In this document: positions 26,798 through 36,853 of the stretch, piece after piece
Position numbering within the stretch: position 1 is the first letter of the stretch
Layout: every line of letters starts with the position of its first letter
Source of the DNA: Helicobacter mesocricetorum
GTDB lineage: Bacteria; Campylobacterota; Campylobacteria; Campylobacterales; Helicobacteraceae
Direction of reading: 5' to 3'
Assembly (NCBI RefSeq): GCF_900198605.1
Contig: NZ_FZPJ01000007.1
Coordinates: 1 to 57,832, forward strand
DNA length: 57,832 nt
Translations under genes and position numbers: made by a program
Notes under the pieces: generated by a model
Seen by the model: the letters and a program-made list of their open reading frames with translations, nothing else
What the model was told of the DNA's origin: nothing
Database searches by the model: none

Positions 26798-27301
26798 ATG
26801 GCAGCAAAAGAACATAGTTTTGATATTTCAGCGAAAATAGAGATTCAAGAGCTTAAAAATGCTTTTGAACAAGCAAAAAAAGAAATCAATAATCGATTTG
26901 ACTTTAAAGGTGATAAAGCAAAAGAGTTACATTTAAACGAAAAAGACAAAACATTAAGCATTTTAGCAATCAGTGAAAACAAAGCAAAGACTATTAAAGA
27001 TATTTTGGATTCCAAACTTATTAAACGCAATCTCTCCTTAAAAACCCTAAAAGAAATCTCCAAAGAAAACGCAAGTGGGGGCAATACAAAAATCACTTAT
27101 AAAATTAATGATATTTTAGATGATAAGAGCATAAAAACACTCACTGCTACTATAAAAAATCAAAAGTTCAAAGTCCAAACACAGATTCAAGGGAATGAAA
27201 TTCGTGTAAAATCTAAGGATATTGATGAATTGCAAAAAGTCATAGCACATCTTAAGGGTTTAGAATTAGAAATCACACTTTGTTTTAACAACTTTTCTTA
27301 A
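26798..27301 (+). CDS. yajQ: YajQ-family nucleotide-binding protein
   Basis: 167 residues (DUF520/UPF0234). Two ferredoxin-like repeats; family signature near the N-terminus is HSFDISAKIEIQELKNAF and NNRFDFKG. Cytoplasmic. Members bind nucleotides, and in Xanthomonas one binds cyclic di-GMP; the role in Helicobacter is not known. AGGA precedes the ATG. Followed 2 nt later by lnt. Confidence 0.9.
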   Translation: MAAKEHSFDISAKIEIQELKNAFEQAKKEINNRFDFKGDKAKELHLNEKDKTLSILAISENKAKTIKDILDSKLIKRNLSLKTLKEISKENASGGNTKITYKINDILDDKSIKTLTATIKNQKFKVQTQIQGNEIRVKSKDIDELQKVIAHLKGLELEITLCFNNFS

Positions 27302-27303
27302 AA

Positions 27304-28557
27304 ATGATAAACGCTACACTTATAGCCCCAAAAAGGCTATCGCAATCCTTAATAGGAATCTTTTGTGCTATTTGTTTTAGCGTCTTTATTTATTTAGAAC
27401 ATTTCTCCTTAAACTCCCCCATTGTTTCTACCCTCTTTGCCATTTTAGGGCTATTTCTTTATTTACAGCTCTCTGCTTTTGGTGGATTGGTTTGTGGAGG
27501 TTTATTAGGAATTCTTTGGTTTTATTGGATAGCCCTTAGTTTTAGGTATTATGATATTACTTATCTTATGCCCTTTATGTGGATTATCTTAATGATTGTT
27601 TATGGAATCTTATTTTTATTTTTTTGTGCTTTTAACCACTATTGGTATAAGCTCTTAATGCTTCTTTGTGGTAGCTTTATTCACCCCTTTGGATTTAATT
27701 GGTTTATTCCAGAAGCCATATTGACAACTAGCCATTTCTTCCCCTCAAAATTCATACTTTTTTTATTGCTTCTTAGCTTGGCAATTTTTTCTATACTCCT
27801 TACTAAAAAATTCTATAAAATATCGCTATTGTGGCTACCAATAAGTTTAATTTCTATTTATATACTCACACAACAACCCACAAAGCCTCAATCCTCTCTA
27901 CCAAAAATCAAAACCCTACAAACTGATATTCCTCAAGACCTCCGTTGGAGTGGAGAAAATTTACAAGAAATTATAGATTCCAATCTTCAAGCTATCGCCC
28001 TTGCCATAAAAGAAAAATATGATGTGATTATTCTTCCAGAAACTGCTTTTCCCATCACACTTAATCATCATCCCAAACTCTTACAAATACTTCAAGACAA
28101 AAGTCATAAAATAACTATTGTAACCGGAGGAATTTATCAGGATGTAGAAACTTATAATAGTGCGTATTTATTTGAAAATGGAGAAATGCAAGTTTTTCAC
28201 AAAGTTATTCTCGTCCCCTTTGGTGAGACGATTCCACTTCCCTCATCACTTGCTAATTTCATTAATGAACTCATTTTTAAAGGGGGGAATGATTTTACAA
28301 AAAACCCCAATACAACACCAAATTCTGCAAGGATTAACGGGCAAGACTTCCAACTTGCCATCTGTTATGAAGCAACAAGGGAGGAATACTACCAATCTTC
28401 CCCTAAATTTCTTCTAGCCATTAGCAATAATGCGTGGTTTGCTCCAAGCATTGAACCAACTCTACAAAAACTCCTTATGCTTTATTTTGCAAAAAACTAT
28501 GGAACAACCATCTATCACTCTAGCAATGCTTCACCCTCTTTTATTCTTTCTCCATAG
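27304..28557 (+). CDS. lnt: apolipoprotein N-acyltransferase
   Basis: 417 residues. About six N-terminal membrane spans and a C-terminal nitrilase-fold domain. The catalytic triad segments are ILPETAFP (Glu), FHKVILVPFGE (Lys) and LAICYEATREE (Cys). Adds the third acyl chain to lipoproteins. It lacks an obvious ribosome binding site and is probably coupled to yajQ. The 3' end overlaps the convergent nuclease-like gene by 17 nt. Confidence 0.92.
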   Translation: MINATLIAPKRLSQSLIGIFCAICFSVFIYLEHFSLNSPIVSTLFAILGLFLYLQLSAFGGLVCGGLLGILWFYWIALSFRYYDITYLMPFMWIILMIVYGILFLFFCAFNHYWYKLLMLLCGSFIHPFGFNWFIPEAILTTSHFFPSKFILFLLLLSLAIFSILLTKKFYKISLLWLPISLISIYILTQQPTKPQSSLPKIKTLQTDIPQDLRWSGENLQEIIDSNLQAIALAIKEKYDVIILPETAFPITLNHHPKLLQILQDKSHKITIVTGGIYQDVETYNSAYLFENGEMQVFHKVILVPFGETIPLPSSLANFINELIFKGGNDFTKNPNTTPNSARINGQDFQLAICYEATREEYYQSSPKFLLAISNNAWFAPSIEPTLQKLLMLYFAKNYGTTIYHSSNASPSFILSP

Positions 28558-29086
28558 CCTCCTTTGCCCTCTCCATAAGTGCAACCTTAAGACAATTCAT
28601 TTCTTCTCCCCATTCTCTCCAAAGCCCCTTTTTTTGAGTCCTTGCTTCTATTTCTAAAATTTCTAAATCCTTTAAAACATTCTCTGCGTTCGTATCAAAA
28701 TACTGCACAATCGCATAACCATCCCTTACAATCTCATAATTAAACAAATTTGCCCCATTTTGCAAAAAACACCAACCATTAATATAGCCAATTCTGTATT
28801 GTTGTTCTAAAAATATTTTATTCCTTGTATAAGTCATAGCAAAATGCCGCATTTTCTTTGCACTATCTGCACTTACTGCACATTTTTCATCTTGAAACCC
28901 TCTTGCTACACTTGCTACTCCATAAAGCTGACAATAAAGCATTCCATAGTCTTTATTATAAGCACTAAATAAAGCTGGAGCATAGATAGATTTTAACAAA
29001 ATCTGCAAACTAACAGGAGCTATGACACCATAGAGATTATTCCCACAAATCCATAGAATCATCAAAAATATAAAACAAGTCCTCAT
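28541..29086 (-). CDS. secreted SNase-like (thermonuclease-fold) protein
   Basis: 181 residues with a signal peptide (about residues 1-20). The C-terminal half follows the staphylococcal nuclease OB-fold pattern, with YGVASVARGFQDEKC, RIGYINGWCFLQNGANLFNYEIVRDGYAIV and the family ending KKGLWRE. The canonical Arg/Glu/Arg catalytic set is not clearly complete, so activity is uncertain. Its ATG overlaps the yejF stop, making it the last gene of the yej operon. Confidence 0.65.
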   Translation of the reverse strand: MRTCFIFLMILWICGNNLYGVIAPVSLQILLKSIYAPALFSAYNKDYGMLYCQLYGVASVARGFQDEKCAVSADSAKKMRHFAMTYTRNKIFLEQQYRIGYINGWCFLQNGANLFNYEIVRDGYAIVQYFDTNAENVLKDLEILEIEARTQKKGLWREWGEEMNCLKVALMERAKEAMEKE

Positions 29087-30648
29087 AATCCCTCATTAAA
29101 TCTTGCGGATTCCAATAGCCCTTTAACATAAGTCGTCTTGGGATTAGAAAATACCTCCTTAGTAATTCCAGATTCTATAATTTTTCCCTTTTGCAAGACC
29201 AACACTCTCTCGCATAAATTTGCAACAACCGCTAAGTCGTGGCTAATACATAAATAACTTAAAGCATATTTTTGTGCAAGGGTTAAAAATAAATCCAATA
29301 CCTGCTTTTGCGTATTTTTATCTAATGCGCTTGTAGCTTCATCTAAAATAAGCATTTTTGGCTTTAAAACCAGACTTCTAGCAATACAAACTCTCTGTCT
29401 TTGACCGCCACTTAGTTCATAAGGATAACGTTGCAAAAAACTCTCATCTAATCCTACATCATAAAGAGCTTGACAAATTTCTTTAGCAATATCTCCTTTA
29501 AAATGATGAATCTCTAAGCCCTCTTTTAGGATTTCATAAAGACTCATCTTGGGATTTAAGGTAGCAAAAGGATCTTGAAAAATCATTTGCAACATCTTTC
29601 TTTTTATTTGTAATTCCTTGCCCCTAAGCCCTAAAAAATCTTCTTTTAAAAACATAATTTTCCCACTTGGTTGCAATAGATGCACTAAAACATTAGCCAA
29701 AGAGCTTTTTCCACTCCCAGATTCCCCTATAATCCCTAAACTTTCTCCCTCTCTTAAAGTAAAATTTAACGACTTTAGAGCCTCTAATTCTTGCAATTTT
29801 TTGCCCAAAAAATTTCTTTTTAACACATAGCAAAGCTTTAAATCTTCAACCCTTAAAATCTCTTCCCCATAATCTCTGCCCTCTCTATAAGTAATTTGCA
29901 AAGATTGAAGAAGCATTTTCGTATAAGGATGTTTTGGGGTTTTAAAAATTTCTTGACTTGCACCATATTCTACAATTTCTCCCTCTTTCATAACCGCAAT
30001 ATTTTGCGAAATTTGTGAAATAACCCCTAAATTATGGCTAATAAACAAAATACTCAAATGGAGTTGCTTTTGTAAATCCTGCAAAAGCCTAATAATCTGT
30101 TCTTGTATTTTAGAATCCAAAGCTGTCGTTGGCTCATCAGCGATTAAAAGTTGCGGATTATTGGCTAAGGCAATAGCAATACAAACTCTCTGTCTCTGAC
30201 CTCCACTTAGCTCATAGGGGTATCTTTGGAGATGAGTTTTATCAAGCTTGACCATATCCAAAAGCTCATAAAGTCTAGCTTGTAGTGCATCCTTAGAATA
30301 AAAATTATGTATCTTTAGGGCTTCTAAAATTTGTTTTTGGATTTTATGAAGCGGGTTTAAAGCACTAAGGGGTTCTTGAAAAATATAGCCTATCTTCGCC
30401 CCTCGGATAGAATACATAGCTCTTTCATTCTTTAACAAAAGATTTTCTCCTAAAAACCCTATACTACCCTCTAAAATCTGATAATCTCTAGTAAAACCCA
30501 ATATGATATTACTTAATAAAGATTTACCGCTTCCAGATTCCCCTACTAATCCTAAAATCTCCCCTTTTTGCACAGATAAAGAAATATTTTTAAGTTTAAA
30601 TCCCTTGAAGTTTATCGATAAATTTTGAATATCTAAAACCTTATCCAT
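29083..30648 (-). CDS. yejF: YejF-type duplicated ABC ATPase of an oligopeptide importer
   Basis: 521 residues with two complete ABC domains in tandem. Each has a Walker A GESGSGKS, a signature LSGGQRQRVCIA and a Walker B (LLIADEPTTALD and MLILDEATSALD). Energises the YejABEF importer, known in E. coli for microcin C and other peptides. GAGGGAAAG precedes the ATG, which lies inside the end of yejE. Confidence 0.93.
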   Translation of the reverse strand: MDKVLDIQNLSINFKGFKLKNISLSVQKGEILGLVGESGSGKSLLSNIILGFTRDYQILEGSIGFLGENLLLKNERAMYSIRGAKIGYIFQEPLSALNPLHKIQKQILEALKIHNFYSKDALQARLYELLDMVKLDKTHLQRYPYELSGGQRQRVCIAIALANNPQLLIADEPTTALDSKIQEQIIRLLQDLQKQLHLSILFISHNLGVISQISQNIAVMKEGEIVEYGASQEIFKTPKHPYTKMLLQSLQITYREGRDYGEEILRVEDLKLCYVLKRNFLGKKLQELEALKSLNFTLREGESLGIIGESGSGKSSLANVLVHLLQPSGKIMFLKEDFLGLRGKELQIKRKMLQMIFQDPFATLNPKMSLYEILKEGLEIHHFKGDIAKEICQALYDVGLDESFLQRYPYELSGGQRQRVCIARSLVLKPKMLILDEATSALDKNTQKQVLDLFLTLAQKYALSYLCISHDLAVVANLCERVLVLQKGKIIESGITKEVFSNPKTTYVKGLLESARFNEGL

Positions 30649-31645
30649 TGCTTTCCCTCAAGCTATCCCGTAATCCCTCCCCAATAAATACCAATAAGCA
30701 TAATAAAAAACTCAAAACAAAAAAACCACTCAATCCAAGCCAAGGTGCATTAAGATTATTTTTTCCTTGTGATAAAATCTCTCCCAAACTCGCACTAGGG
30801 GGTGGCAATCCAAGCCCTAAAAAATCAAGAGATGCAAGTGTAACAATACTCCCGCTCAAAATAAAAGGAATAAAAGTTACAACAGCCACAAGTGCATTTG
30901 GCATAATATGCCAAAAGATAATACGAAAATCCCCTGCTCCTAATACCTTAGCTGCTTTGACATATTCAAGATTCCTTGCCTTTAAAAATTCAGCTCTCAC
31001 AAAAGGCACTAAAGTAATCCAAGAAAAAAACAAAACCACACAAAGTATCGTCCAAAAATTAGGCTCTAATAAACTTGAAAGAATGATTAAAACAAACAAA
31101 ATAGGCATTCCACTCCACACTTCTATGAATCTTTGCCCCAATAAATCAATTTTCCCGCCATAATACCCACTAATAGCCCCCACAATAAAGCCAATGATAG
31201 AACTTAATGCCGTTAAAATCAGACCAAATAAAATGGAGGTTTTCAACCCATAAAGCAATCGCGCAACGACATCTCTACCTAAATCATCCGTGCCTAAATA
31301 ATTCTTAGAATCAGGAGGGGTTGGAGGGGGAGAGCTAAGAGAGTAAATCACATTATCATAGCTATAAGGTATCAATGGCATTATCATAAAGCCCTCTTTT
31401 CTAATCAAATCCTGCACATAAGAATCCCTATAATCAGCTTCACTCAAAAAATCTCCCCCAAAGGCTGTTTCTGGATAAACCTTAAAGATAGGAAAATAAC
31501 TCTCTGCTTTATAATAAACAAAAAGGGGTTTGTCATTGACAATAAATTCAGCACCAAACGATAAAAGACATAAAATCCCAAAAATCCATAAAGAAATATA
31601 AGCTCTTTTGTTTTTCTTAAAAGCTTGGAATCTTCTTAATACCAT
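30641..31645 (-). CDS. yejE: YejE-type ABC transporter permease
   Basis: 334 residues from ATG at 31645, chosen for the upstream AGAGGAG; the frame runs to 31663. Contains the YejE-specific periplasmic segment ETAFGGDFLSEADYRDSYVQDLI after the first membrane helix, which distinguishes it from DppC, and the permease EAA-like loop EFLKARNLEYVKAAKVLGA. Pairs with YejB. Confidence 0.92.
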   Translation of the reverse strand: MVLRRFQAFKKNKRAYISLWIFGILCLLSFGAEFIVNDKPLFVYYKAESYFPIFKVYPETAFGGDFLSEADYRDSYVQDLIRKEGFMIMPLIPYSYDNVIYSLSSPPPTPPDSKNYLGTDDLGRDVVARLLYGLKTSILFGLILTALSSIIGFIVGAISGYYGGKIDLLGQRFIEVWSGMPILFVLIILSSLLEPNFWTILCVVLFFSWITLVPFVRAEFLKARNLEYVKAAKVLGAGDFRIIFWHIMPNALVAVVTFIPFILSGSIVTLASLDFLGLGLPPPSASLGEILSQGKNNLNAPWLGLSGFFVLSFLLCLLVFIGEGLRDSLRESNG

Positions 31646-31659
31646 ATCTCCTCTTTTTC

Positions 31660-32706
31660 TCACTCATTCATTTTATCAAAGTGGATTCTAGGATCAATCA
31701 CCCTATAAAGCAAATCATTTAACAATACAACAACTAAACCCAATAAAGTAAAGATATACAAACTCCCAAAAATCACAGGATAATCCCTTGTAATAATAGA
31801 CTCATAGCCCAATAACCCAAGTCCGTCTAAAGAAAAAATAATTTCTACCAACAAAGAACCTGTTAGGAATATCCCAAGCAAAGTCGAGGGAATCGAGGAA
31901 ATTACTAATAGCATCGCATTCCTAAAAACATGCCTATACAAGACTTGGGATTGACTTAAACCCTTTGAGAGTGCCAATCTTACATATTGTTTATGAATCT
32001 CTTCTAAAAAAGAATTTTTGCTCAATAAGCTTAAAGTTGCAAACCCTCCTATACTTAGAGATAGCACAGGCAAAGTAATATGCCAAAAATAATCTTTAAT
32101 TTTCTCTAATAAACTTAAATTTGCAAAATCATCGCCAACAATACCTCTTAGAGGAAAGAAACTCCAATAACTCCCTCCTGCAAATAAAATAATCAAAAGT
32201 AGAGCAAACAAAAAAGTAGGAATCGCATTGCCAATAATAACGATAATGCTCGTGATGTTATCAAAGGGCATTCCATTATTTACAGCCTTTTTAATCCCTA
32301 AAGGGATAGCAATGAGATAAATTAATAAAGAACTCCAAAACCCCAAAGAGAGGGAAACGGGTATTTTTTGTAAAATCAATTCTACAACAGAGGTATTTTT
32401 ATAAAAACTCTCCCCAAAATCAAACAATAAATATTTTTTTAGCATCAATAAATACCGCTCACCTAAAGTTTTATCAAAACCATAAAGCGCATTAATTTTA
32501 GAAAGCATTTCAGAATCTACGGCTTCTTTTTTATAACTAAATCCCCCCATTGAAGTTTCACCCTGCAAAACATTATGCTCTATTTTAGAAAGCATTTGTT
32601 CCACAGGACCTCCTGGTGCCATTTGAACGATAAAAAAATTCAAAGTCATAATTCCTAGCAAAGTAGGAACAATCAAACATAAACGTTTAAAAATATAAAT
32701 CCACAT
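31660..32706 (-). CDS. yejB: YejB-type ABC transporter permease
   Basis: 348 residues. Six predicted membrane spans; EAA-like loop EIHKQYVRLALSKGLSQSQVLYRHVFRNAML. The long loop after the first span (MSKIEHNVLQGETSMGGFSYKKEAVD) is typical of YejB rather than DppB. Follows yejA by 2 nt. Confidence 0.92.
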   Translation of the reverse strand: MWIYIFKRLCLIVPTLLGIMTLNFFIVQMAPGGPVEQMLSKIEHNVLQGETSMGGFSYKKEAVDSEMLSKINALYGFDKTLGERYLLMLKKYLLFDFGESFYKNTSVVELILQKIPVSLSLGFWSSLLIYLIAIPLGIKKAVNNGMPFDNITSIIVIIGNAIPTFLFALLLIILFAGGSYWSFFPLRGIVGDDFANLSLLEKIKDYFWHITLPVLSLSIGGFATLSLLSKNSFLEEIHKQYVRLALSKGLSQSQVLYRHVFRNAMLLVISSIPSTLLGIFLTGSLLVEIIFSLDGLGLLGYESIITRDYPVIFGSLYIFTLLGLVVVLLNDLLYRVIDPRIHFDKMNE

Positions 32707-32708
32707 CT

Positions 32709-34523
32709 TTATCGCCTAAAACTCGGATATTCTTTTTGTAATTGCTCGAATTTCTCGTGATTAACCCACCAAGTTTCAAAACCAACATCATAAATAGGGG
32801 TAGTAGTTGGATGCTCTAAAAACTCCCAATAAGCTAGACGAAAACCTTTGCTATGAAAATGAGGAATCACATAATAATTCCATAGCAATACTCTATCTAA
32901 TGCCCTAACATAAAGCAATAATTCTTGATAATTCTTAACATTAATGATTTTTTGGATTAAATCATCAATCACTAAATTTTCTATCCCTGCATAATTATAA
33001 CTCCCTTTTTCTCTAGCAGCTTTAGAACCCCAAAAAAAACTTTGCTCATTACCCGGAGATAAACTCTGTGGAAAAACCGCCACAATCATATCAAAGTCAA
33101 ATTCCCTTAAACGATTGAGGTATTGACTAATATCTACGACTCTAATCTTCATATCAATACCAATTTTAGCTAAGTTTTTAGCAAAAGGAATAGCCACTCT
33201 CTCCATCGCAGGAGATACTAATAAAAGCTCAAAAACAAAAGGTTTGTCTTCTTTGGTATAGAGTTTTCCATTTTTGTAATACAAACCAGCTTCTTTTAGG
33301 AGACTTTGAGCCTTTTTTAAATTCTCTCTATTCTCTCCTATTCCTGTTGTAGTAGGTAAAACAAAGCTATGGGTAAAGAGCTTAGAGGGCAATTGGTTTT
33401 TATATTTCATAAGTATTTGCAACTCTTGACCTATGGGTATCCCAAGACTTGCAAAGGCAGAATTATCAAAATAACTTTTAGTTCTTGTATATTGGTTTAA
33501 AAAAAGATTTTTATTGCTCCATTCAAAATCAAAGGCGAGATTAAAGGCTTCCCTTACTAAAACATTTTGAAAAATTGGCTTTCTTAAATTAAAGAAAAAC
33601 CCCTGCATACCACTAGGCAAAAAATGCGATATTTCCTCTTGAATAATATTTTTATTTTTTAATGCCACCCCTTGATAACCATTAGCCCAATTTTTAGCAG
33701 ACATTTCTAAGCGATAATCATATCTTCCGGCTTTAAAGGCTTCTAGGGCTACTAAATCATCTTTATAATAATCATAAGTGATCGTATCAAAATTAAAGTA
33801 TCCAATACGAGTAGGATGATTTTTTGCCCAATAATTCTCTACGCGTTTATAAGTAATACTCCGACCTGCAATAAATTTTTCGATTTGATAAGGACCGCTA
33901 CCTAAAGGAATCTTTAAAGGATTCTTAGAAATAGCCTCTGCATAATAATGCTTTGGTAAAACAGGTAAATCCCCCAAAATAAGGGCTATTTCTCTATTTT
34001 GCGTATTACTAAAATCAAATCTAATAGTATATTTATCTATAATCTTTACGGATTTAACATCTGCATAATATTGATTCATTACAGGATTATCACCCCTTGC
34101 AATAGTATAAAAACTAAACTCTACATCCAAAGCAGTAACTTCTTCTCCATCATTAAATCTTGCATTTTTATTGAGATGAAAAATCACAAAACTATTGTCC
34201 TCTGCCCTCTCAATCCTCTCTGCTAGAAGCCCATATTGGCTACTTGGCTCATCAAGTGAGCGAATCATTAAGGTATCATAAAGCTTATTAAGACCCTTAG
34301 CTGGAGTTCCTTTTAATAAAAAATCATAAAAGCTATCATAAGTGCCAATGGCATATTCCTTGATATGCCCACCCTTTTTAGCCTTTGGATTTACATAATC
34401 AAAATATTGTAAATCCTTATACTTCACTTCTCCATTAATAGCAAAAGCATTACTACTATAAGTATCTGCTAATAGCAATAGTTGAAAGCTTATGAAAAAT
34501 ATCAAAAAGACTCTATAACGCAT
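32709..34523 (-). CDS. yejA: YejA-type periplasmic oligopeptide-binding protein
   Basis: 604 residues, family 5 solute-binding protein with a cleavable signal peptide. The YejA-like pattern includes NKNARFNDGEEVTALDVEFSFY, GDLPVLPKHYY and GSGPYQIEKFIAGRSITY. Longer than DppA, as YejA proteins are. Captures peptides for the YejBEF importer. Starts 4 nt after kdsD, so the transporter is transcribed with a sugar-phosphate isomerase. Confidence 0.92.
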   Translation of the reverse strand: MRYRVFLIFFISFQLLLLADTYSSNAFAINGEVKYKDLQYFDYVNPKAKKGGHIKEYAIGTYDSFYDFLLKGTPAKGLNKLYDTLMIRSLDEPSSQYGLLAERIERAEDNSFVIFHLNKNARFNDGEEVTALDVEFSFYTIARGDNPVMNQYYADVKSVKIIDKYTIRFDFSNTQNREIALILGDLPVLPKHYYAEAISKNPLKIPLGSGPYQIEKFIAGRSITYKRVENYWAKNHPTRIGYFNFDTITYDYYKDDLVALEAFKAGRYDYRLEMSAKNWANGYQGVALKNKNIIQEEISHFLPSGMQGFFFNLRKPIFQNVLVREAFNLAFDFEWSNKNLFLNQYTRTKSYFDNSAFASLGIPIGQELQILMKYKNQLPSKLFTHSFVLPTTTGIGENRENLKKAQSLLKEAGLYYKNGKLYTKEDKPFVFELLLVSPAMERVAIPFAKNLAKIGIDMKIRVVDISQYLNRLREFDFDMIVAVFPQSLSPGNEQSFFWGSKAAREKGSYNYAGIENLVIDDLIQKIINVKNYQELLLYVRALDRVLLWNYYVIPHFHSKGFRLAYWEFLEHPTTTPIYDVGFETWWVNHEKFEQLQKEYPSFRR

Positions 34524-34527
34524 TCTT

Positions 34528-35469
34528 TTAGATTCTTCCTATATCATAAAGTTGGATAATTCCGCAAACTCTACCTTCTTCCATTACGACTAATTCTTTA
34601 ATCTTATGTGAAACCATAAATTCTTCAGCTTCTATAGCCATCATCTCACTTTCGATAATCTTTGGATTAGCAGTCATAATCTCACTTGCTAAGGCATTAA
34701 ATCTTCCCTCTGCCATAGCCCTCCTTAAATCCCCATCGGTAATAATTCCTACTAATTTCTGATTATCCAATATCAAACACACACCAAGCTTTTTGCTCGT
34801 CATTTCAATCACTAAATCTTGAAATGTAGCATCAGGGGAGACAATAGGCAAATTCTTATCTACCATTACATCTTTAACTTTTGTAAGCAACTTCCTCCCT
34901 AGACTACCACCGGGATGAAAAAGCGCAAAGTCTTCAGGTTTAAAGTCTCTAGCCCTCATTAATGCTACGGCAATAGCATCTCCCATAGCCAAAGTTGCTG
35001 TTGTTGAGGAAGTAGGAGCAAGTTGCAAAGGACAAGCTTCTTGTTGTATAAAAATATTTAAAAAATAATCCCCTTTTCTTGCTAAGGTTGATTGCCCATC
35101 TCCACTCATAGCTATCAATAAAATCCCTCTTCTCTGAATAACAGGGATAAGACGCAATATCTCCTCACTCTCCCCAGAATTTGAAATAGCAAGCAAGGCA
35201 TCTTCTTGCCTTAACATTCCTAAATCCCCGTGTAATGCCTCTGTTGGGTGAATAAAAAAACTAGGTGTTCCTGTGCTAGCCAAAGTAGCAGCAATTTTTG
35301 CGCCAATATGTCCTGATTTGCCAACTCCAGTAATTACCAAACGCCCTTTAAGCTCTAAAATACAACGAATGACTTGATTAAAGTGTTCATCTAAATGTTC
35401 TTTTAAATACAAAATAGAATTTGCTTCAATATCAAAAACTCTTTTTGCAATTTCCTTAAAATCTTGCAT
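34528..35469 (-). CDS. kdsD: D-arabinose-5-phosphate isomerase (KdsD/KpsF)
   Basis: 313 residues. N-terminal SIS domain (TGVGKSGHIGAKIAATLASTG, HPTEALHGDLGM, ISNSGESEEIL) and two C-terminal CBS domains. Converts ribulose 5-phosphate to arabinose 5-phosphate for Kdo in LPS or capsule. AGGAG precedes the ATG. Functionally related to rpiB, elsewhere in the window, which acts on the same ribulose 5-phosphate pool. Confidence 0.93.
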   Translation of the reverse strand: MQDFKEIAKRVFDIEANSILYLKEHLDEHFNQVIRCILELKGRLVITGVGKSGHIGAKIAATLASTGTPSFFIHPTEALHGDLGMLRQEDALLAISNSGESEEILRLIPVIQRRGILLIAMSGDGQSTLARKGDYFLNIFIQQEACPLQLAPTSSTTATLAMGDAIAVALMRARDFKPEDFALFHPGGSLGRKLLTKVKDVMVDKNLPIVSPDATFQDLVIEMTSKKLGVCLILDNQKLVGIITDGDLRRAMAEGRFNALASEIMTANPKIIESEMMAIEAEEFMVSHKIKELVVMEEGRVCGIIQLYDIGRI

Positions 35470-35477
35470 TTTATCTC

Positions 35478-36779
35478 CTATAACAACATAGCACCAATAA
35501 CGCCACCGATAATAAGCGGGATATTATACATTAAAAATGTTGGCACACAAGTATCCCAAATATGGTTATGTTGGCTATCTGCATTTAATCCTGAAGTAGG
35601 ACCTAAAGTGCTATCAGAAGCTGGACTTCCTGCATCCCCCAATGCTCCAGCAATGCCAACTAACAAAATAATGGCATTACTGCTAAAACCAAGCTCCAAT
35701 GCTAAAGGGCAATAAATAGCAGCAATAATAGGAATCGTCCCAAAAGAAGTTCCAATCCCCATAGTGATTAATACCCCAATACCAAGCATTATTAAAGCGC
35801 CACCCAATTTGCTATCAGAGAGTGAAACAGCAAAATCCACTAAAGATTGAATATCACCTGTTTCTTTTAAGACATTAGCATAACCAGCTGCTACAAGCAT
35901 AACAAAGGCAATAAAAGCCATCATTTTAAAGCCATTCTCCATCACTTCATCAATCTCATTCCATTTAATTGCGCCTAATAATATCATTACCAATAAACCC
36001 AACATACCCCCTAGAGGCAAAGAACTCATAAAAACTTGCACAATAAAAGTCGTTATAGCACCTAGTAAAACACCAAAATCACGAATCTGCATCTTTGGAT
36101 TTTCTAATGTTTTTAGGACATTCTCCTTTAAAAAAGTCTCTTGATACTCTCTTGGCTTTCTATAAAAAACAAAAATCCCCAACAATAATCCAATGAGCAT
36201 ACTAAGCCCACCTATCCACATTACACTCCCAATATCATACAAGCTTACACTAATGCCATTTTGCATTAGCTGATCCCTTAAAATCGTATGAAAAATCAAA
36301 CCAAATCCAACGCTTAAGCTTACATAAGGAGCTTTTAAACCAAAAGTCAAAGCACAAGCTACCGCTCTTCTATCAATCTTTAAACGATTCATCAAAGGTA
36401 AAAGAGGAGGAATTAAAAGAGGGATAAAAGCAATATGCACAGGGAGTAAATTTTGTGAAAAACAAGCAAAAAAGGCGATAGATAGACAAAACATTGAGCG
36501 TCTATTTTGAATAAAATTAGCAATGTAGTAAATAAAAATTGTCGTAAGATTACTTTTTGCAATGGCACTAGCAATAGCACCTAAGAGAATATAGCTTAAA
36601 GCCGTTTCTAAATTTCCTGCCATTCCCTCAATCAATAAATAAATACTTTTATCAAACCCTAATCCAGAAATAAGTCCTGCACTAAGGGCTGAAAGCAAAA
36701 TCGCTAAAAGCACATTTAAACGCAATAGACACAAAAAACTCATTAATAAAATTGAAATAACAACTGCATTACCTAACAT
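35478..36779 (-). CDS. NhaC/YuiF-type ion-transporter family membrane protein
   Basis: 433 residues, about 11-12 membrane spans. The conserved C-terminal motif GIAGALGDAGSPASDSTLGP and the mid-protein GIGTSFGTIPIIAAIYCP are typical of the Na+/H+ antiporter NhaC/YuiF family. Similar to H. pylori HP0758. Substrate could be sodium/proton or an organic ion such as an amino acid. AAGGGAAGAA precedes the ATG. Confidence 0.8.
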   Translation of the reverse strand: MLGNAVVISILLMSFLCLLRLNVLLAILLSALSAGLISGLGFDKSIYLLIEGMAGNLETALSYILLGAIASAIAKSNLTTIFIYYIANFIQNRRSMFCLSIAFFACFSQNLLPVHIAFIPLLIPPLLPLMNRLKIDRRAVACALTFGLKAPYVSLSVGFGLIFHTILRDQLMQNGISVSLYDIGSVMWIGGLSMLIGLLLGIFVFYRKPREYQETFLKENVLKTLENPKMQIRDFGVLLGAITTFIVQVFMSSLPLGGMLGLLVMILLGAIKWNEIDEVMENGFKMMAFIAFVMLVAAGYANVLKETGDIQSLVDFAVSLSDSKLGGALIMLGIGVLITMGIGTSFGTIPIIAAIYCPLALELGFSSNAIILLVGIAGALGDAGSPASDSTLGPTSGLNADSQHNHIWDTCVPTFLMYNIPLIIGGVIGAMLL

Positions 36780-36811
36780 TTCTTCCCTTAAAAGAACTTA
36801 TTAAATTGGAT

Positions 36812-36817
36812 TTTATA
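36812..36817 (-). promoter_or_regulatory. extended -10 box before the NhaC-type gene
   Basis: TTGTATAAAAT on the minus strand in the 74-nt gap between the DUF3972-like gene and the antiporter gene, 33 nt before the ATG. It may start a transcript for antiporter-kdsD-yejABEF-SNase. Confidence 0.45.
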
Positions 36818-36853
36818 CAATCTCTATCTATTCTTTATTCTAAAATAAATAAA

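Noticed and set aside
27304-28557. lnt suspected of truncation because its end overlaps the convergent gene
   Set aside because: Length and all three catalytic segments are those of a complete enzyme; the 17-nt overlap is harmless.
30648-31163. 171-codon antisense frame in yejE
   Set aside because: Lies wholly inside a well-supported yejE; its Lys/Pro/Asn-rich translation is a shadow of the membrane protein.
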